Shown piece after piece: positions 16,759 through 24,744 of a stretch of 64,000 nucleotides of DNA (the stretch's first letter is position 1; each line of letters begins with the position of its first letter). The DNA comes from Providencia huaxiensis. GTDB lineage: Bacteria; Pseudomonadota; Gammaproteobacteria; Enterobacterales; Enterobacteriaceae. The stretch spans positions 1,550,001 to 1,614,000 of the forward strand of contig NZ_CP031123.2 of assembly GCF_002843235.3 (NCBI RefSeq), read 5' to 3'. The translations under genes were made by a program, and so were the position numbers. Under the pieces are notes generated by a model. It ran no database searches, was not told where the DNA came from, and saw only the letters and a list, made by a program, of their open reading frames with translations.

Positions 16759-18068
16759 TATATGTTTCGTAAAATACGTGCTCGAATTAAAATGTACATA
16801 ACCGCTTTATCATCTGCTTCTGATGTGGAATCGAACATCCAACCTATTAATGGGATGTTGGAAGCTATTGGTGTAGATGAGTCAGACTTAATGGAGTTAT
16901 GCTGAATAAGCCCACCAATCAATAAAGTGTCACCGTCTTTTAATTGTACTGTGGTATCAATAGAACGTTGATTGAAAACAATGTCAGATGCTGTAGAAAT
17001 GTTGGAAACACTATCTGCCTTAGATTTCACGGTTAGCATCACTTTATTATCATTAATTACTACAGGAACCACTTCTAATGAAACGCCAACATCACGTCGC
17101 TCAATAGTTTGAAATGGATTTTTGATATCGATTCCTTCACCAACAATTTTTCCCGTAACAATGGGGACATTTTGCCCTGATGAAATGAAACCTCTTTTTC
17201 CAGACATTGTCAAAACCCGAGGAACAGAGAGTAATTTACTCTTTTTATCGGTTTCAACCGCTGTTAAGGCAAGACTTAAAACATTGCCAGAAAAAATACC
17301 AAACGATCCACCACTGCTTGATAGAACATCACCAAGTGAACTGGTATTAATCCCTCCAACAACAGTTGCACCCTCTTTTTTACCTGCTCCAAACGAAAAA
17401 TCAAAACTACTACCTTCTGTAGTTTCAAACATAATACTTTCAATTAACACCTGTGAGCGTTGAACATCAATTGATGGAATAAAATCAGCTAGTTCTGTTT
17501 GGTTATCTAGTGACGTTGTCACAATAATACTATTGCTACCTTCATCAACAATAGCATGCCCACCTGAGTAATTTGATGATTTTAAAAAGATATCAACAAC
17601 GGGGAAAATATCTTTAGCGAGTACATTACTTATCCTATAAGTTACCGTTTTTTGGTCAAAAAAACGTCCTCTCTCAGGTGTTGGGTAATCAGGCAAATAT
17701 TGCAAACTAGAACCATCTGCCTCATCCCAATATTGGTTTTCATCCTCAATGTTATTATTTTCAAAATCAATTGTATGAATGCCCTTTTTGCTTTTAGTTA
17801 TAACAATCGGATTCCCTGGGCTAACCTCATAACCACGTGATGCCAGAACTGATACAAAAAAAGAATGGATCTCGTTTACAGCAACATCCGAATTATAAAT
17901 TGTTACCGTTTCTGTAAAGTCATTTGGCGTCAAAACACCCTTACCTGTTTTATTCGAATACCATGAAACAAATTCATTAATTGGTACATTATTCATTTCA
18001 ATTCTTTCAGCGTAAGTAATTATCGAAAAAAAACACAGAAAACTAGCAATTAATAATTTCATTTTCAT
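16758..18068 (-). CDS. IV: Phage secretin pIV
   Basis: This 436-residue protein forms the outer-membrane channel through which the phage leaves the cell. It has a signal peptide (to YAER near 20), N-terminal N0-type domain (IEMNNVPINEFVSWYSNKTG), a secretin N1 domain, and the C-terminal secretin core. The core carries LIESIMFETTE, VPIVTGK, VGVSLEVVPVV and the closing DGDTLLIGGLI. Length is close to the 426 residues of Ff pIV. Its start overlaps the end of gI by 26 bp, the same overlap arrangement as in Ff. The phage brings its own secretin, unlike CTXphi, which borrows the host's. Confidence 0.95.
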   Translation of the reverse strand: MKMKLLIASFLCFFSIITYAERIEMNNVPINEFVSWYSNKTGKGVLTPNDFTETVTIYNSDVAVNEIHSFFVSVLASRGYEVSPGNPIVITKSKKGIHTIDFENNNIEDENQYWDEADGSSLQYLPDYPTPERGRFFDQKTVTYRISNVLAKDIFPVVDIFLKSSNYSGGHAIVDEGSNSIIVTTSLDNQTELADFIPSIDVQRSQVLIESIMFETTEGSSFDFSFGAGKKEGATVVGGINTSSLGDVLSSSGGSFGIFSGNVLSLALTAVETDKKSKLLSVPRVLTMSGKRGFISSGQNVPIVTGKIVGEGIDIKNPFQTIERRDVGVSLEVVPVVINDNKVMLTVKSKADSVSNISTASDIVFNQRSIDTTVQLKDGDTLLIGGLIQHNSIKSDSSTPIASNIPLIGWMFDSTSEADDKAVMYILIRARILRNI

Positions 18069-18369
18069 TACCTTTATATATCCTAATCTTACATGAATTA
18101 ATTATTTCTAATTTATATCCTTTTAATACCAGTTCTTTAGAATCAAACTCATGACCATTTTTATCTTCGAATTTAATGAAATAGTCATTACCAATTGACC
18201 TTGAATACTTTATCTTTAAATTTGCAAGATGATATTGAGTGTTCTCTGAAGGTGTAAAATCAGGTTTATAATGTAAGTATAAATAGCTTACCCCAAGACC
18301 CAATAATACACCTAGCATTACAAGCCTAAATTTAGAGAAACGCTTTAAATATATTTTTGTTAGTCGCAT
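18043..18369 (-). CDS. XI: pXI, internal restart of gI
   Basis: An internal ATG at 18369 (MRLTKIYLKRFSK) gives 108 residues, exactly the length of Ff pXI, and the start matches Ff pXI MKLTKIYLKKFSR. pXI lacks the ATPase domain and keeps the membrane anchor (LVMLGVLLGLGVSYLYL) and periplasmic part. It joins pI and pIV in the assembly-export complex. The ribosome-binding site is only a weak A/G-rich stretch. Confidence 0.72.
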   Translation of the reverse strand: MRLTKIYLKRFSKFRLVMLGVLLGLGVSYLYLHYKPDFTPSENTQYHLANLKIKYSRSIGNDYFIKFEDKNGHEFDSKELVLKGYKLEIINSCKIRIYKGNENEIINC

Positions 18370-19092
18370 AATTTCTTTTAAAGACCGTTTTTTGTTTTTT
18401 ACACCATGAGTAAAATAAGGAGGAAGTAGAGAAAAAGTACCTTTTTCATAATCAGAGGAAAATATTTGATTAGTATCATATGCAGAATACAAGTCAGTTC
18501 CTCTATAAATCCAACGGTCAACTATAGGGGCATTTAATGAATCACCATATTTAACTATTCCTAAGTGAATTTTTGGAGGGCTAATCTTTATCCCTAATAT
18601 TAAATTAATAAAAAAACCAATAAATGGAATAGGTAACCTGTCAAAACGACGACAATAAACAATATGTTCTGCTAGTGCATCCCTAGCCTGTTTATCGACT
18701 AAAGATATACTTTGCACTAAAAAAAGAATATCCCATCCTAATTTTCTAGCATGTAAGAACCAATCTAAAACAGGTTGGCGTGTTTTATCATTCCATGTAC
18801 GTGTATTTAGCCATGTTCCACATTCATCTAATACTATTAATCCATTCTTAGACTCATCTTTTTCTTTATTGCCTAATCCTATTAATTTGAAATCTTCTAA
18901 TAAGGGTTTATCAGGTAAACGATATACCCGTGTTTTTTTTGCATTTCGTCCTACACTTGGCATATAATGAAGATTCAAGTTTAAATTAGTTGCAACAGGT
19001 AATCCTTTCACTAATTTTTCTTGTATCTTAGATATTGCAATTAATGATTTTCCTGAGCCTAAAGCCCCTGTTATAAAATAAACTGCCATCAT
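18043..19092 (-). CDS. I: Phage assembly ATPase pI (Zot family)
   Basis: This 349-residue inner-membrane ATPase drives filament extrusion. The Zot domain begins with YFITGALGSGKS (Walker A, about 9-16). It continues with the Walker-B-like GLIVLDECGTWLNTRTWND and the well-conserved WFLHARKLGWDILFLVQ block, nearly identical to Ff pI. One membrane helix at about 250-270 separates the cytoplasmic ATPase from a periplasmic tail. The start overlaps the gVI stop codon, and two consecutive ATGs are possible. Confidence 0.96.
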   Translation of the reverse strand: MMAVYFITGALGSGKSLIAISKIQEKLVKGLPVATNLNLNLHYMPSVGRNAKKTRVYRLPDKPLLEDFKLIGLGNKEKDESKNGLIVLDECGTWLNTRTWNDKTRQPVLDWFLHARKLGWDILFLVQSISLVDKQARDALAEHIVYCRRFDRLPIPFIGFFINLILGIKISPPKIHLGIVKYGDSLNAPIVDRWIYRGTDLYSAYDTNQIFSSDYEKGTFSLLPPYFTHGVKNKKRSLKEIMRLTKIYLKRFSKFRLVMLGVLLGLGVSYLYLHYKPDFTPSENTQYHLANLKIKYSRSIGNDYFIKFEDKNGHEFDSKELVLKGYKLEIINSCKIRIYKGNENEIINC

Positions 19093-19430
19093 AGAATCCT
19101 ATTTGCATATTCAAGAAATCTATCTTTTAAATCAAAACAAAAAACTGTTATTTTAGTCGCCATAACAACAGAAACACAGTTTGTAAAACTGTCTGGTAAT
19201 ATTGACTCTGCTAAAATAAAATACTCATTAGGGAGAGGGTTGTATAAAATAGATGATAAATAACCAAGCAAAACACCGATAGTAATAGCTAATAAGCTAA
19301 CTAAAGAAAATGAAATAATTCCTGTTTTAGTAACTAATTTAGTAATAAAGGATGATATAAAACCTATAAATATAGGCAATAATCCAATTAAATATCGTAA
19401 TAAAGCAGGAATACCCAATAATAATGGCAT
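19089..19430 (-). CDS. VI: Minor coat protein pVI
   Basis: The 113-residue hydrophobic protein aligns with Ff pVI, starting MPLLLGIPALLRYL against Ff MPVLLGIPLLLRFL, with the same three membrane segments and a C-terminal KITVFCFDLKD motif. It caps the end of the virion together with pIII and is held in the inner membrane before assembly. It is 2 bp from gIII. Confidence 0.95.
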   Translation of the reverse strand: MPLLLGIPALLRYLIGLLPIFIGFISSFITKLVTKTGIISFSLVSLLAITIGVLLGYLSSILYNPLPNEYFILAESILPDSFTNCVSVVMATKITVFCFDLKDRFLEYANRIL

Positions 19431-19432
19431 TA

Positions 19433-20656
19433 TTAAGGCTCCTTACGTAATAAATTACTTGCTGAGGAAAAAACATACCAAAATGTTAAAATATACATAA
19501 CCCAAGATAAAATTGATTTTATTTCGATTAACTTATCGCATGATAGAATCATTCTATAGTTTTCAAATTCATAAAAAATAAAATCTTTACATCCACTACC
19601 ATTAGGTAATTGAGGGAAAAATGCATTAGGATTTATAAATCCCTCCCAAACCGCTCCGCTATCATCACTGTTAAGCCCAAACTGTACTGATGCTAACCGT
19701 GAAGCCGAGTCAAAAACAGAATCACCCTCGCCATAGTATCCATCAGGATTTGCTATACGTCCTGCACCTCGTATTAAATTATCAATAGAATCAGATAGTT
19801 CACTAGTAGATTGTTGTAGTTTCTTATTAGCATTAGATTCATCTATAGCTGAATCATAATGTTCAGTTAATTCATTTCTTATTGATTTAGATAAATTGGG
19901 AGTAGCATTTTTTATACCAAACTCCACTGACTCGGTAATATCTTCTTTAGAAAGTGAATTATTAGAATTATTACCTCCTCCACTATTCCCACTATTACCT
20001 CCACTAGAGCCATCATCTCCACCATTTTCGCCTTCTCCATTGTCATCATCTTCTGATGGTATAGAAGGCTTATAAGATTCGTCAGAAATGTTTCCTGTAG
20101 GCACCCAATCAGCCGAACACTCATTATCACCAATACAAACAATTACACCAGTTGCCTCATATTCACAGCCATCATAATAAATAATACGTTCACCATTAAT
20201 AAGATATATATTTTTAAAGCTACCTGTAATATTGGGTTTAATCTCACATTCATTAACCAATGGTATATCAGAATCAATTGTGGTTCTTTGCATATCTCCA
20301 ACAATAAATGCAGTTAACGTCCAAACATTCAATTTTTCAGCAGGTTCACCATCGTAAGTACAATTATCGTCAAAATATATGCGAAATTCTGATTTTGGAT
20401 ACTGCATCTCAAATATAGAGATCATGTCTTTAAATACATTGTTGGCACTTTTTTTAGCCCCTTCACAAGCAGATAATCGCATTTCATTATCAATGTAATA
20501 TATATAACCTGAAGATCCATCAGGTTTCTTTATTAGCTTAGACTCAGAAACAACAGAGTCACGATAAGTAGATTTGGAAATACTTATCCATTCATTTGAA
20601 TTGGCTGAAAATGAAATAAGCATGAATAAATAAAACAATAAAAATTTTATTTTCAC
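19433..20656 (-). CDS. III: Adsorption and release protein pIII
   Basis: The 407-residue minor coat protein at the virion tip binds the receptor and later releases the particle. It has a signal peptide (to NSNE near 21), a Cys-containing N-terminal region (about 22-195), and a flexible linker from about 200 to 235 (DDNGEGENGGDDGSSGG onward). The C-terminal domain ends in a membrane anchor SWVMYILTFWYVF. The layout is that of Ff pIII, but the N-terminal receptor domain looks unlike Ff N1/N2, so the pilus or receptor is probably different. Confidence 0.92.
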   Translation of the reverse strand: MKIKFLLFYLFMLISFSANSNEWISISKSTYRDSVVSESKLIKKPDGSSGYIYYIDNEMRLSACEGAKKSANNVFKDMISIFEMQYPKSEFRIYFDDNCTYDGEPAEKLNVWTLTAFIVGDMQRTTIDSDIPLVNECEIKPNITGSFKNIYLINGERIIYYDGCEYEATGVIVCIGDNECSADWVPTGNISDESYKPSIPSEDDDNGEGENGGDDGSSGGNSGNSGGGNNSNNSLSKEDITESVEFGIKNATPNLSKSIRNELTEHYDSAIDESNANKKLQQSTSELSDSIDNLIRGAGRIANPDGYYGEGDSVFDSASRLASVQFGLNSDDSGAVWEGFINPNAFFPQLPNGSGCKDFIFYEFENYRMILSCDKLIEIKSILSWVMYILTFWYVFSSASNLLRKEP

Positions 20657-20689
20657 AAATGAAAAACCTTAATCCATTATTCATTGTAA

Positions 20690-20717
20690 GATGCGTGTAT
20701 ATAATTCTACACGCATC
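20690..20717 (-). terminator. Hairpin between gVIII and gIII
   Basis: GATGCGTGTA (20690-20699) is perfectly inverted at 20708-20717. Ff phages have their central terminator in the same place, limiting read-through so that the major coat gene is expressed far above gIII. The T tract is weak here. Confidence 0.7.
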
Positions 20718-20726
20718 TATTTCTAG

Positions 20727-20957
20727 TTAAGATGCCCGATTAAAAAACTTCTTAACTAATTTATAGCAAATCATAGTAACTGTTACAGAAATTAATAGAT
20801 CCCATCCTTGCCCCGTAAGAAGAGTTACCTGTTCCTTCAGAGTATTAAAAGCTCCAGAAACAGGATCTACAGCATCCGCTGCTAATGCTAATGACGATGA
20901 AGTAATAGCAGATACAAAAATAGATGATTTTAATAAAAAGGATTTACTTTTAATCAT
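20727..20957 (-). CDS. VIII: Major coat protein pVIII
   Basis: The 76-residue precursor has a signal peptide with an A-L-A cleavage site after residue 26. That leaves a mature chain of exactly 50 residues, as in Ff. The mature protein has the typical order: acidic N-terminus (ADAVDPVSGAF), hydrophobic membrane span (WDLLISVTVTMICY), and basic C-terminus (KLVKKFFNRAS) that contacts the DNA. Thousands of copies make the filament. It overlaps gIX by 4 bp. Confidence 0.95.
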   Translation of the reverse strand: MIKSKSFLLKSSIFVSAITSSSLALAADAVDPVSGAFNTLKEQVTLLTGQGWDLLISVTVTMICYKLVKKFFNRAS

Positions 20958-21052
20958 GTTGATACCTCTGATAAACGTTTAAAATATAAGAATGATGCTG
21001 ATACACACCATCCCAATCCAAAGGCAGCCATAAAATAAGAAATAATTATCAT
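20954..21052 (-). CDS. IX: Minor coat protein pIX
   Basis: A 32-residue protein: MIIISYFMAAFGLGWCVSA, then SFLYFKRLSEVST. Ff pIX is also 32 residues and shares S-x-x-x-x-F-x-LGWC and YF-x-RL-x-E at the same positions. It sits at the tip that emerges first and binds the packaging signal with pVII. It is coupled by ATGA overlaps to gVII before it and gVIII after it. Confidence 0.92.
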   Translation of the reverse strand: MIIISYFMAAFGLGWCVSASFLYFKRLSEVST

Positions 21053-21156
21053 CGCTGTCCTCCAAAAATTGCACCTATGCCAAAACACATAACAAGACCT
21101 AGACTTATGAATGAAATATAAAACATTTCAAATTGTTCTAAACTAATGGAATCCAT
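21049..21156 (-). CDS. VII: Minor coat protein pVII
   Basis: A 35-residue protein (MDSISLEQFEMFYISFISL, then GLVMCFGIGAIFGGQR). Its C-terminus matches Ff pVII CFALGIIAGGQR almost residue for residue. With pIX it forms the leading virion tip. The stop overlaps the gIX start. A GGGG stretch lies upstream of the ATG. Confidence 0.92.
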   Translation of the reverse strand: MDSISLEQFEMFYISFISLGLVMCFGIGAIFGGQR

Positions 21157-21188
21157 TGAAACCCCATGTTATTAATTAAAATGAAAAG

Positions 21189-21461
21189 CTATTTTTTATC
21201 TAATGGTATTAATTTTGCTTTTTTTATTTTCAAAGAGCCAAAATCACCAACTGAATACGATGAATTATCTAAGGTATAAAACCCAAAGGGATATGGCGCT
21301 TCTTCCTTGTCTAATTGGATAATGAATCTTTCAGGATAAACACCACCATTATAAATATAGGCATTTTGTTCTCTGAAAGTTAATACCTCACCTGTTTGTT
21401 TGGAAATAACTTGCTTACTATTTACTTTTCCATCAACTTCATTAATTTCAATTTTCAACAT
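21189..21461 (-). CDS. V: Single-stranded DNA-binding protein pV
   Basis: From ATG 21461 (MLKIEINEVDGKV) the protein has 90 residues and aligns with Ff pV: K-I/V-E-I at the start, AYPY/APYPFGFYT against Ff PAYAPGLYT, and VGDFGSLKI against VGQFGSLMI. pV coats the viral strand as antiparallel dimers, stops its conversion to double strand and delivers it for packaging. AAGGTG lies 7 nt upstream of this start. The longer frame to 21491 runs into the initiator gene. Confidence 0.93.
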   Translation of the reverse strand: MLKIEINEVDGKVNSKQVISKQTGEVLTFREQNAYIYNGGVYPERFIIQLDKEEAPYPFGFYTLDNSSYSVGDFGSLKIKKAKLIPLDKK

Positions 21462-21478
21462 AAATAAACACCTTATAT

Positions 21479-22606
21479 TTAAAAAGGACACTGGTTTGTT
21501 TTTAATTTTTCATTTAATAATGTTTGATATATAGGAGGTATATCAAATCGTAAATTCATATCACTAATATGCTCTTCACGTATTATCATGGATAGAACTG
21601 TATTAATATCCCCATTAAAAAAATGAAATACTTTAGCAATATTGGCAGAAGCTTGTTTTCTCAACCATTTAACTTTAGCCTCTATTGAATCAATCGCTTT
21701 TCTACCAAATAATTTAGGAATTGATTGTGGTTTACTGGGATTTATTTGAGCGGAATAAGCACAAAGCCCTGTATAAATACCTGCAATATTAAGAAGCACA
21801 TCAATAGATATTTCTTTTAATTCAACTTCTGAGCGATACCAGACACCAGAAATTTTTTGTTCTAATGCTTTATTATAAATACGCCAATAAACTCGTGATT
21901 GCCTAGAACCTACGTTTACTATTTCTTTAGTCGGGCACCCATTAGAATCAATAGCTTGAGAGGTTTCTAATTTCGGTTTTGGACCTTTACCACCATAAAA
22001 TGCATCATCGTTGTACGCTTGTAATGCAGCGGTACAAGTATAAATACCATCATAATCATCAGTGGCTAAATCTAATCTTTTTAATCTAATAATATCCAAA
22101 TGGATTAACCACTTATGGATTTTTTGCGGTGTTGTTCCACTAAAAACATGAGCACAACCTTTACCTGAAATCTGAACATAAAAAGTGTCTTTATTACCGC
22201 CCCAATAAACAACGCCAAAATGCTCAACACCGCCTTCATCACTATATAGTAACGCTGAATCTTGATAAGCAAATCCACCCTTTCCTCTTGGTGCTCCCAT
22301 GACTAAACCAAATACAGATGAAAGCCATGATTTTAAGCGAGAGAAATAGCATGAAATCAAATCTGTTTCATAACGATTACGCTGTTCATCGGTCATATTA
22401 GAATGAATAATCTCAGGTATGTCCTGATAGTCGTCATGAGTAAAAGTGATATCACGATGCTGATATTGTTTATATGAAGGTAAAAATTGAAATTTTCGCC
22501 ATTCAAAACCTTTTTCTTGAAAGGTATGAACATCTTTCATAACAGAAATAGGAGCAGAAAACGCAAAAAAATCAATAAGTACAGATCTTTCCTGCTTATC
22601 AGACAT
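21479..22606 (-). CDS. Rolling-circle replication initiator (Rep_trans/RstA type)
   Basis: The 375-residue protein resembles phage and plasmid initiators of the Rep_trans family (CTXphi RstA and relatives), not Ff pII. Seen are an N-terminal IDFFAFSAPISV strand, the central IIRLKRLDLATDDYDG motif, YWRIYNKALEQ, and RSEVELKEI, where the conserved Tyr and acidic/basic residues fit strand-nicking chemistry. It should nick the phage origin in the intergenic region and prime rolling-circle synthesis. Its start overlaps the 64-aa gene by 8 bp, suggesting translational coupling. Confidence 0.87.
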   Translation of the reverse strand: MSDKQERSVLIDFFAFSAPISVMKDVHTFQEKGFEWRKFQFLPSYKQYQHRDITFTHDDYQDIPEIIHSNMTDEQRNRYETDLISCYFSRLKSWLSSVFGLVMGAPRGKGGFAYQDSALLYSDEGGVEHFGVVYWGGNKDTFYVQISGKGCAHVFSGTTPQKIHKWLIHLDIIRLKRLDLATDDYDGIYTCTAALQAYNDDAFYGGKGPKPKLETSQAIDSNGCPTKEIVNVGSRQSRVYWRIYNKALEQKISGVWYRSEVELKEISIDVLLNIAGIYTGLCAYSAQINPSKPQSIPKLFGRKAIDSIEAKVKWLRKQASANIAKVFHFFNGDINTVLSMIIREEHISDMNLRFDIPPIYQTLLNEKLKTNQCPF

Positions 22607-22793
22607 TATGACTCTCCTGATACCCAGTAAAATCCCCTGATTCCGCTGTTGTTGGCGCTAAAATAAAGTTATCACTAAAGTAGCAAGAACATTCTTTAAT
22701 CAATTCATCAAAGGAACGATAAAAATCCCAGTCAATACCAACTTTGGCATTAACTCCGTATCCTTCAATAAAATCAAAATAAATAATGTTCAT
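22599..22793 (-). CDS. Small phage protein of unknown function
   Basis: This 64-residue acidic protein (MNIIYFDFIEGYGVNAK...) is the first gene of the early leftward transcript, directly behind the repressor-operator region. No domain is recognised. Its position and coupling to the initiator suggest a replication-control or host-takeover role, but this is inference only. Confidence 0.65.
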   Translation of the reverse strand: MNIIYFDFIEGYGVNAKVGIDWDFYRSFDELIKECSCYFSDNFILAPTTAESGDFTGYQESHNV

Positions 22794-22978
22794 ATCACAC
22801 CAAGATTAGTATAAAGAATGACGCAAGTGCCACATTGGGCACTTTATGATGACATAATGATAAATATATTTAGCTGGATATGTCAATAGTAATGACACCA
22901 TAAAGTGACACTTATGGCACCCATGGTAAGTGAGTGATAATTTAGATGTACAATGAGTGACAGAATTGCCAATTTAGA
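22794..22978. promoter_or_regulatory. Divergent promoter and operator region of the prophage
   Basis: The region between early genes and repressor carries AAGTGCC (22825-22831) inverted as GGCACTT (22838-22844), and AAGTGACACTT (22903-22913). They share the half-site AAGTGnCA, and further GTGA units follow. This is the expected place for repressor operators controlling the initiator transcript. Confidence 0.65.
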
Positions 22979-23440
22979 ATGGGACGTGCTATGGATAATA
23001 AAGATGATGAAATGTTACTACTAACATGTTCTGAGAGGATCAAATCGAGCATATTGAGCAATTTCACTTATGACGACATTGAGAATGAGACAGGGATAAG
23101 TGCCAGAACATTAAAACGCTTAGCCGCTGGCGAAAGAGATCCTAAAATTAATGAAATAAGAGAAATAGCTAGAGCTACTGGGAAAAACCCAATTTGGCTC
23201 GCTTTTGGAGATCTAAATACAACCCTTGGTGAACATGCTTATTTTTTTAGTAGTGATAAAGTCGGTGTAAATTTTCCTGAGCATACAACTTTAGATGTTG
23301 CAGATAGAAAAATGCGAGTCTTAACTGCAGTTACAGACCTACCCGATGAAGATGTTGCATTTATTGAAAGGTTTATAGACTTACTGAACCTAGATAGAAC
23401 AATATCAAAAGTAAAGAATAAGCGTTATCAACAAGATTAA
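22979..23440 (+). CDS. Prophage repressor (helix-turn-helix, RstR-like role)
   Basis: The 153-residue protein has an N-terminal helix-turn-helix (about 25-75): NFTYDDIENETGISARTLKRL, cited in part, and GERDPKINEIREIARATG, with N-P-x-W-L-A-F-G closing the domain as in many phage repressors. A short helical dimerisation tail follows. It is transcribed divergently from the initiator operon across a region with AAGTG-type repeats. ATG 22979 and 22991 are both possible. GGGA before 22991 makes the shorter form plausible. Confidence 0.85.
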   Translation: MGRAMDNKDDEMLLLTCSERIKSSILSNFTYDDIENETGISARTLKRLAAGERDPKINEIREIARATGKNPIWLAFGDLNTTLGEHAYFFSSDKVGVNFPEHTTLDVADRKMRVLTAVTDLPDEDVAFIERFIDLLNLDRTISKVKNKRYQQD

Positions 23441-23480
23441 GTAACTAGTTGGCTGAAAGCCTGAAGTTATCCTGAGACTA

Positions 23481-23507
23481 CCCCCGTAGTACAGCACGGG
23501 GGTTTTC
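23481..23507 (+). terminator. Terminator after repressor
   Basis: CCCCCGT (23481-23487) pairs with ACGGGGG (23496-23502) and is followed by TTTTC. It isolates repressor transcription from the downstream cargo gene, which must then have its own promoter. Confidence 0.85.
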
Positions 23508-23559
23508 AAATTTTGCTGAATCCAAGTGTATTACTAATAAATTCTTCGAGTAATAATCA

Positions 23560-24354
23560 ATGATACTATATAAATACTTATCTGTTGATAGAGCCTTTAA
23601 AGTACTAAAAGATAAAACAATTGCATTTACAACAATGGATTCATTCAATGACCCTTTTGAATTTGCTAATTTAACGGCTTTTCCAGATAAACAATATAAT
23701 AATGAAAACATACTTGATATATTTAATGATTATAGCAAAAAATTCATTTTAAATAGAGAGTCGAGCATTTTGTGCTTGACAAGACAACAACTAAATCCAT
23801 TAATGTGGGCTCATTACGCAGATAATCATAAAGGCATTGTTATTGGTTTAAATATATTAGAAACTAATTTCACGAGCGAAACTGAAAATATTATACCTGC
23901 TCAATATGGTAGTGTGATTTATACTGTAACAAAACCTAACTATAGATATATAACACCTATTTTCAAAGAAAATAAAATAGGATTAGATACTGATTACAAA
24001 AGCAAAAACCTTGAATTACTCCAAAGAAGATATTTATATAAATCAATGCATTGGAGTTATGAGGAAGAGGTTAGAGTAGTAAAAGCAACTTCTGGTGAAG
24101 ATTTAATAAATACAGAAAAAAAGCATGTTAATTTATATAAACTAAAAGAAAAAAGCATATTTTCCATACATATAGGAATGAGATGCAATCAAGATGATCT
24201 AGCAAGAATAAAGCCTTATATTAATAAAGGTATTGAAATATACAAGTGTCAAATAGAAGAAAGTACGTGGGATATGAAAGCAAAAAAGGTGGAAATAGAA
24301 CATGTATTCAAAGATAAGAATAAAACTAAAAATTTAAAATTCAAACCGATTTAA
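23560..24354 (+). CDS. DUF2971 family protein (phage cargo)
   Basis: The 264-residue soluble protein shows the DUF2971 layout: N-terminal ILYKYLSVDRAFKVLKDKTI, a DSFNDPFE motif, the strongly conserved NPLMWAHYADNHKGIVIGL, and the late WSYEEEVRVVK block. The family is common in bacterial defence and mobile islands and is related to AbiGi-type proteins, but its biochemistry is unknown. It is not part of any filamentous phage core. Very low GC and its own terminator-bounded unit suggest an acquired accessory gene, perhaps acting in superinfection exclusion or host defence (inference). Confidence 0.85.
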   Translation: MILYKYLSVDRAFKVLKDKTIAFTTMDSFNDPFEFANLTAFPDKQYNNENILDIFNDYSKKFILNRESSILCLTRQQLNPLMWAHYADNHKGIVIGLNILETNFTSETENIIPAQYGSVIYTVTKPNYRYITPIFKENKIGLDTDYKSKNLELLQRRYLYKSMHWSYEEEVRVVKATSGEDLINTEKKHVNLYKLKEKSIFSIHIGMRCNQDDLARIKPYINKGIEIYKCQIEESTWDMKAKKVEIEHVFKDKNKTKNLKFKPI

Positions 24355-24366
24355 TCAAGTTACTCA

Positions 24367-24411
24367 TATACTATCTATTAACGTTTAAATGCAAACAAAA
24401 TAGATAGTATA
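24367..24411. terminator. Bidirectional terminator between cargo genes
   Basis: ATACTATCTATT (24368-24379) is perfectly inverted at 24399-24410, extended by one T/A pair, between the convergent DUF2971 and DUF2158 genes. Confidence 0.7.
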
Positions 24412-24422
24412 TAATTAATATA

Positions 24423-24662
24423 TTAAATATTATTCACACCAAAACCAGATAGATCATCAACATCATTGGGATTACTATTTTTAATTATAGCCTTATCTAA
24501 CATATGTTCAGCAAAAACATCATTATGTAGATTATTTTTTTCAAACCAACAACAGTGGACATGAAAGAAATCATTTCCAGCATATTTAACTGATTTTTCA
24601 ACAGTCATACTCGGACCGCCAGATTTAAGAACAACAACATCGCCATTAGCAAATTTACTCAT
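24423..24662 (-). CDS. DUF2158 (YodC-like) small protein
   Basis: From ATG 24662, with AGAGG seven bases upstream, the protein has 79 residues. It opens with FANGDVVVLKSGGPSMTVEK, the small SH3-like DUF2158 domain, where G-D-V-V-x-L-K-S-G-G-P-x-M-T-V is the family signature. H-C-C-W-F follows. Such proteins are often found in mobile elements and their role is unknown. It lies between the convergent cargo gene and the att region. Confidence 0.85.
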   Translation of the reverse strand: MSKFANGDVVVLKSGGPSMTVEKSVKYAGNDFFHVHCCWFEKNNLHNDVFAEHMLDKAIIKNSNPNDVDDLSGFGVNNI

Positions 24663-24744
24663 ATACACACCTCTAATTACGTTTAGGTTCTTCTAATAAA
24701 TAAGGTCAATTTTAGTAAAAACAAGGTTAAAATATAATTTATTT

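Noticed and set aside
17122..17463. A 113-codon plus-strand frame (and its copy at 25987-26328) inside gIV
   Set aside because: It lies antisense to the secretin core, lacks a ribosome-binding site and shows no recognisable protein pattern.
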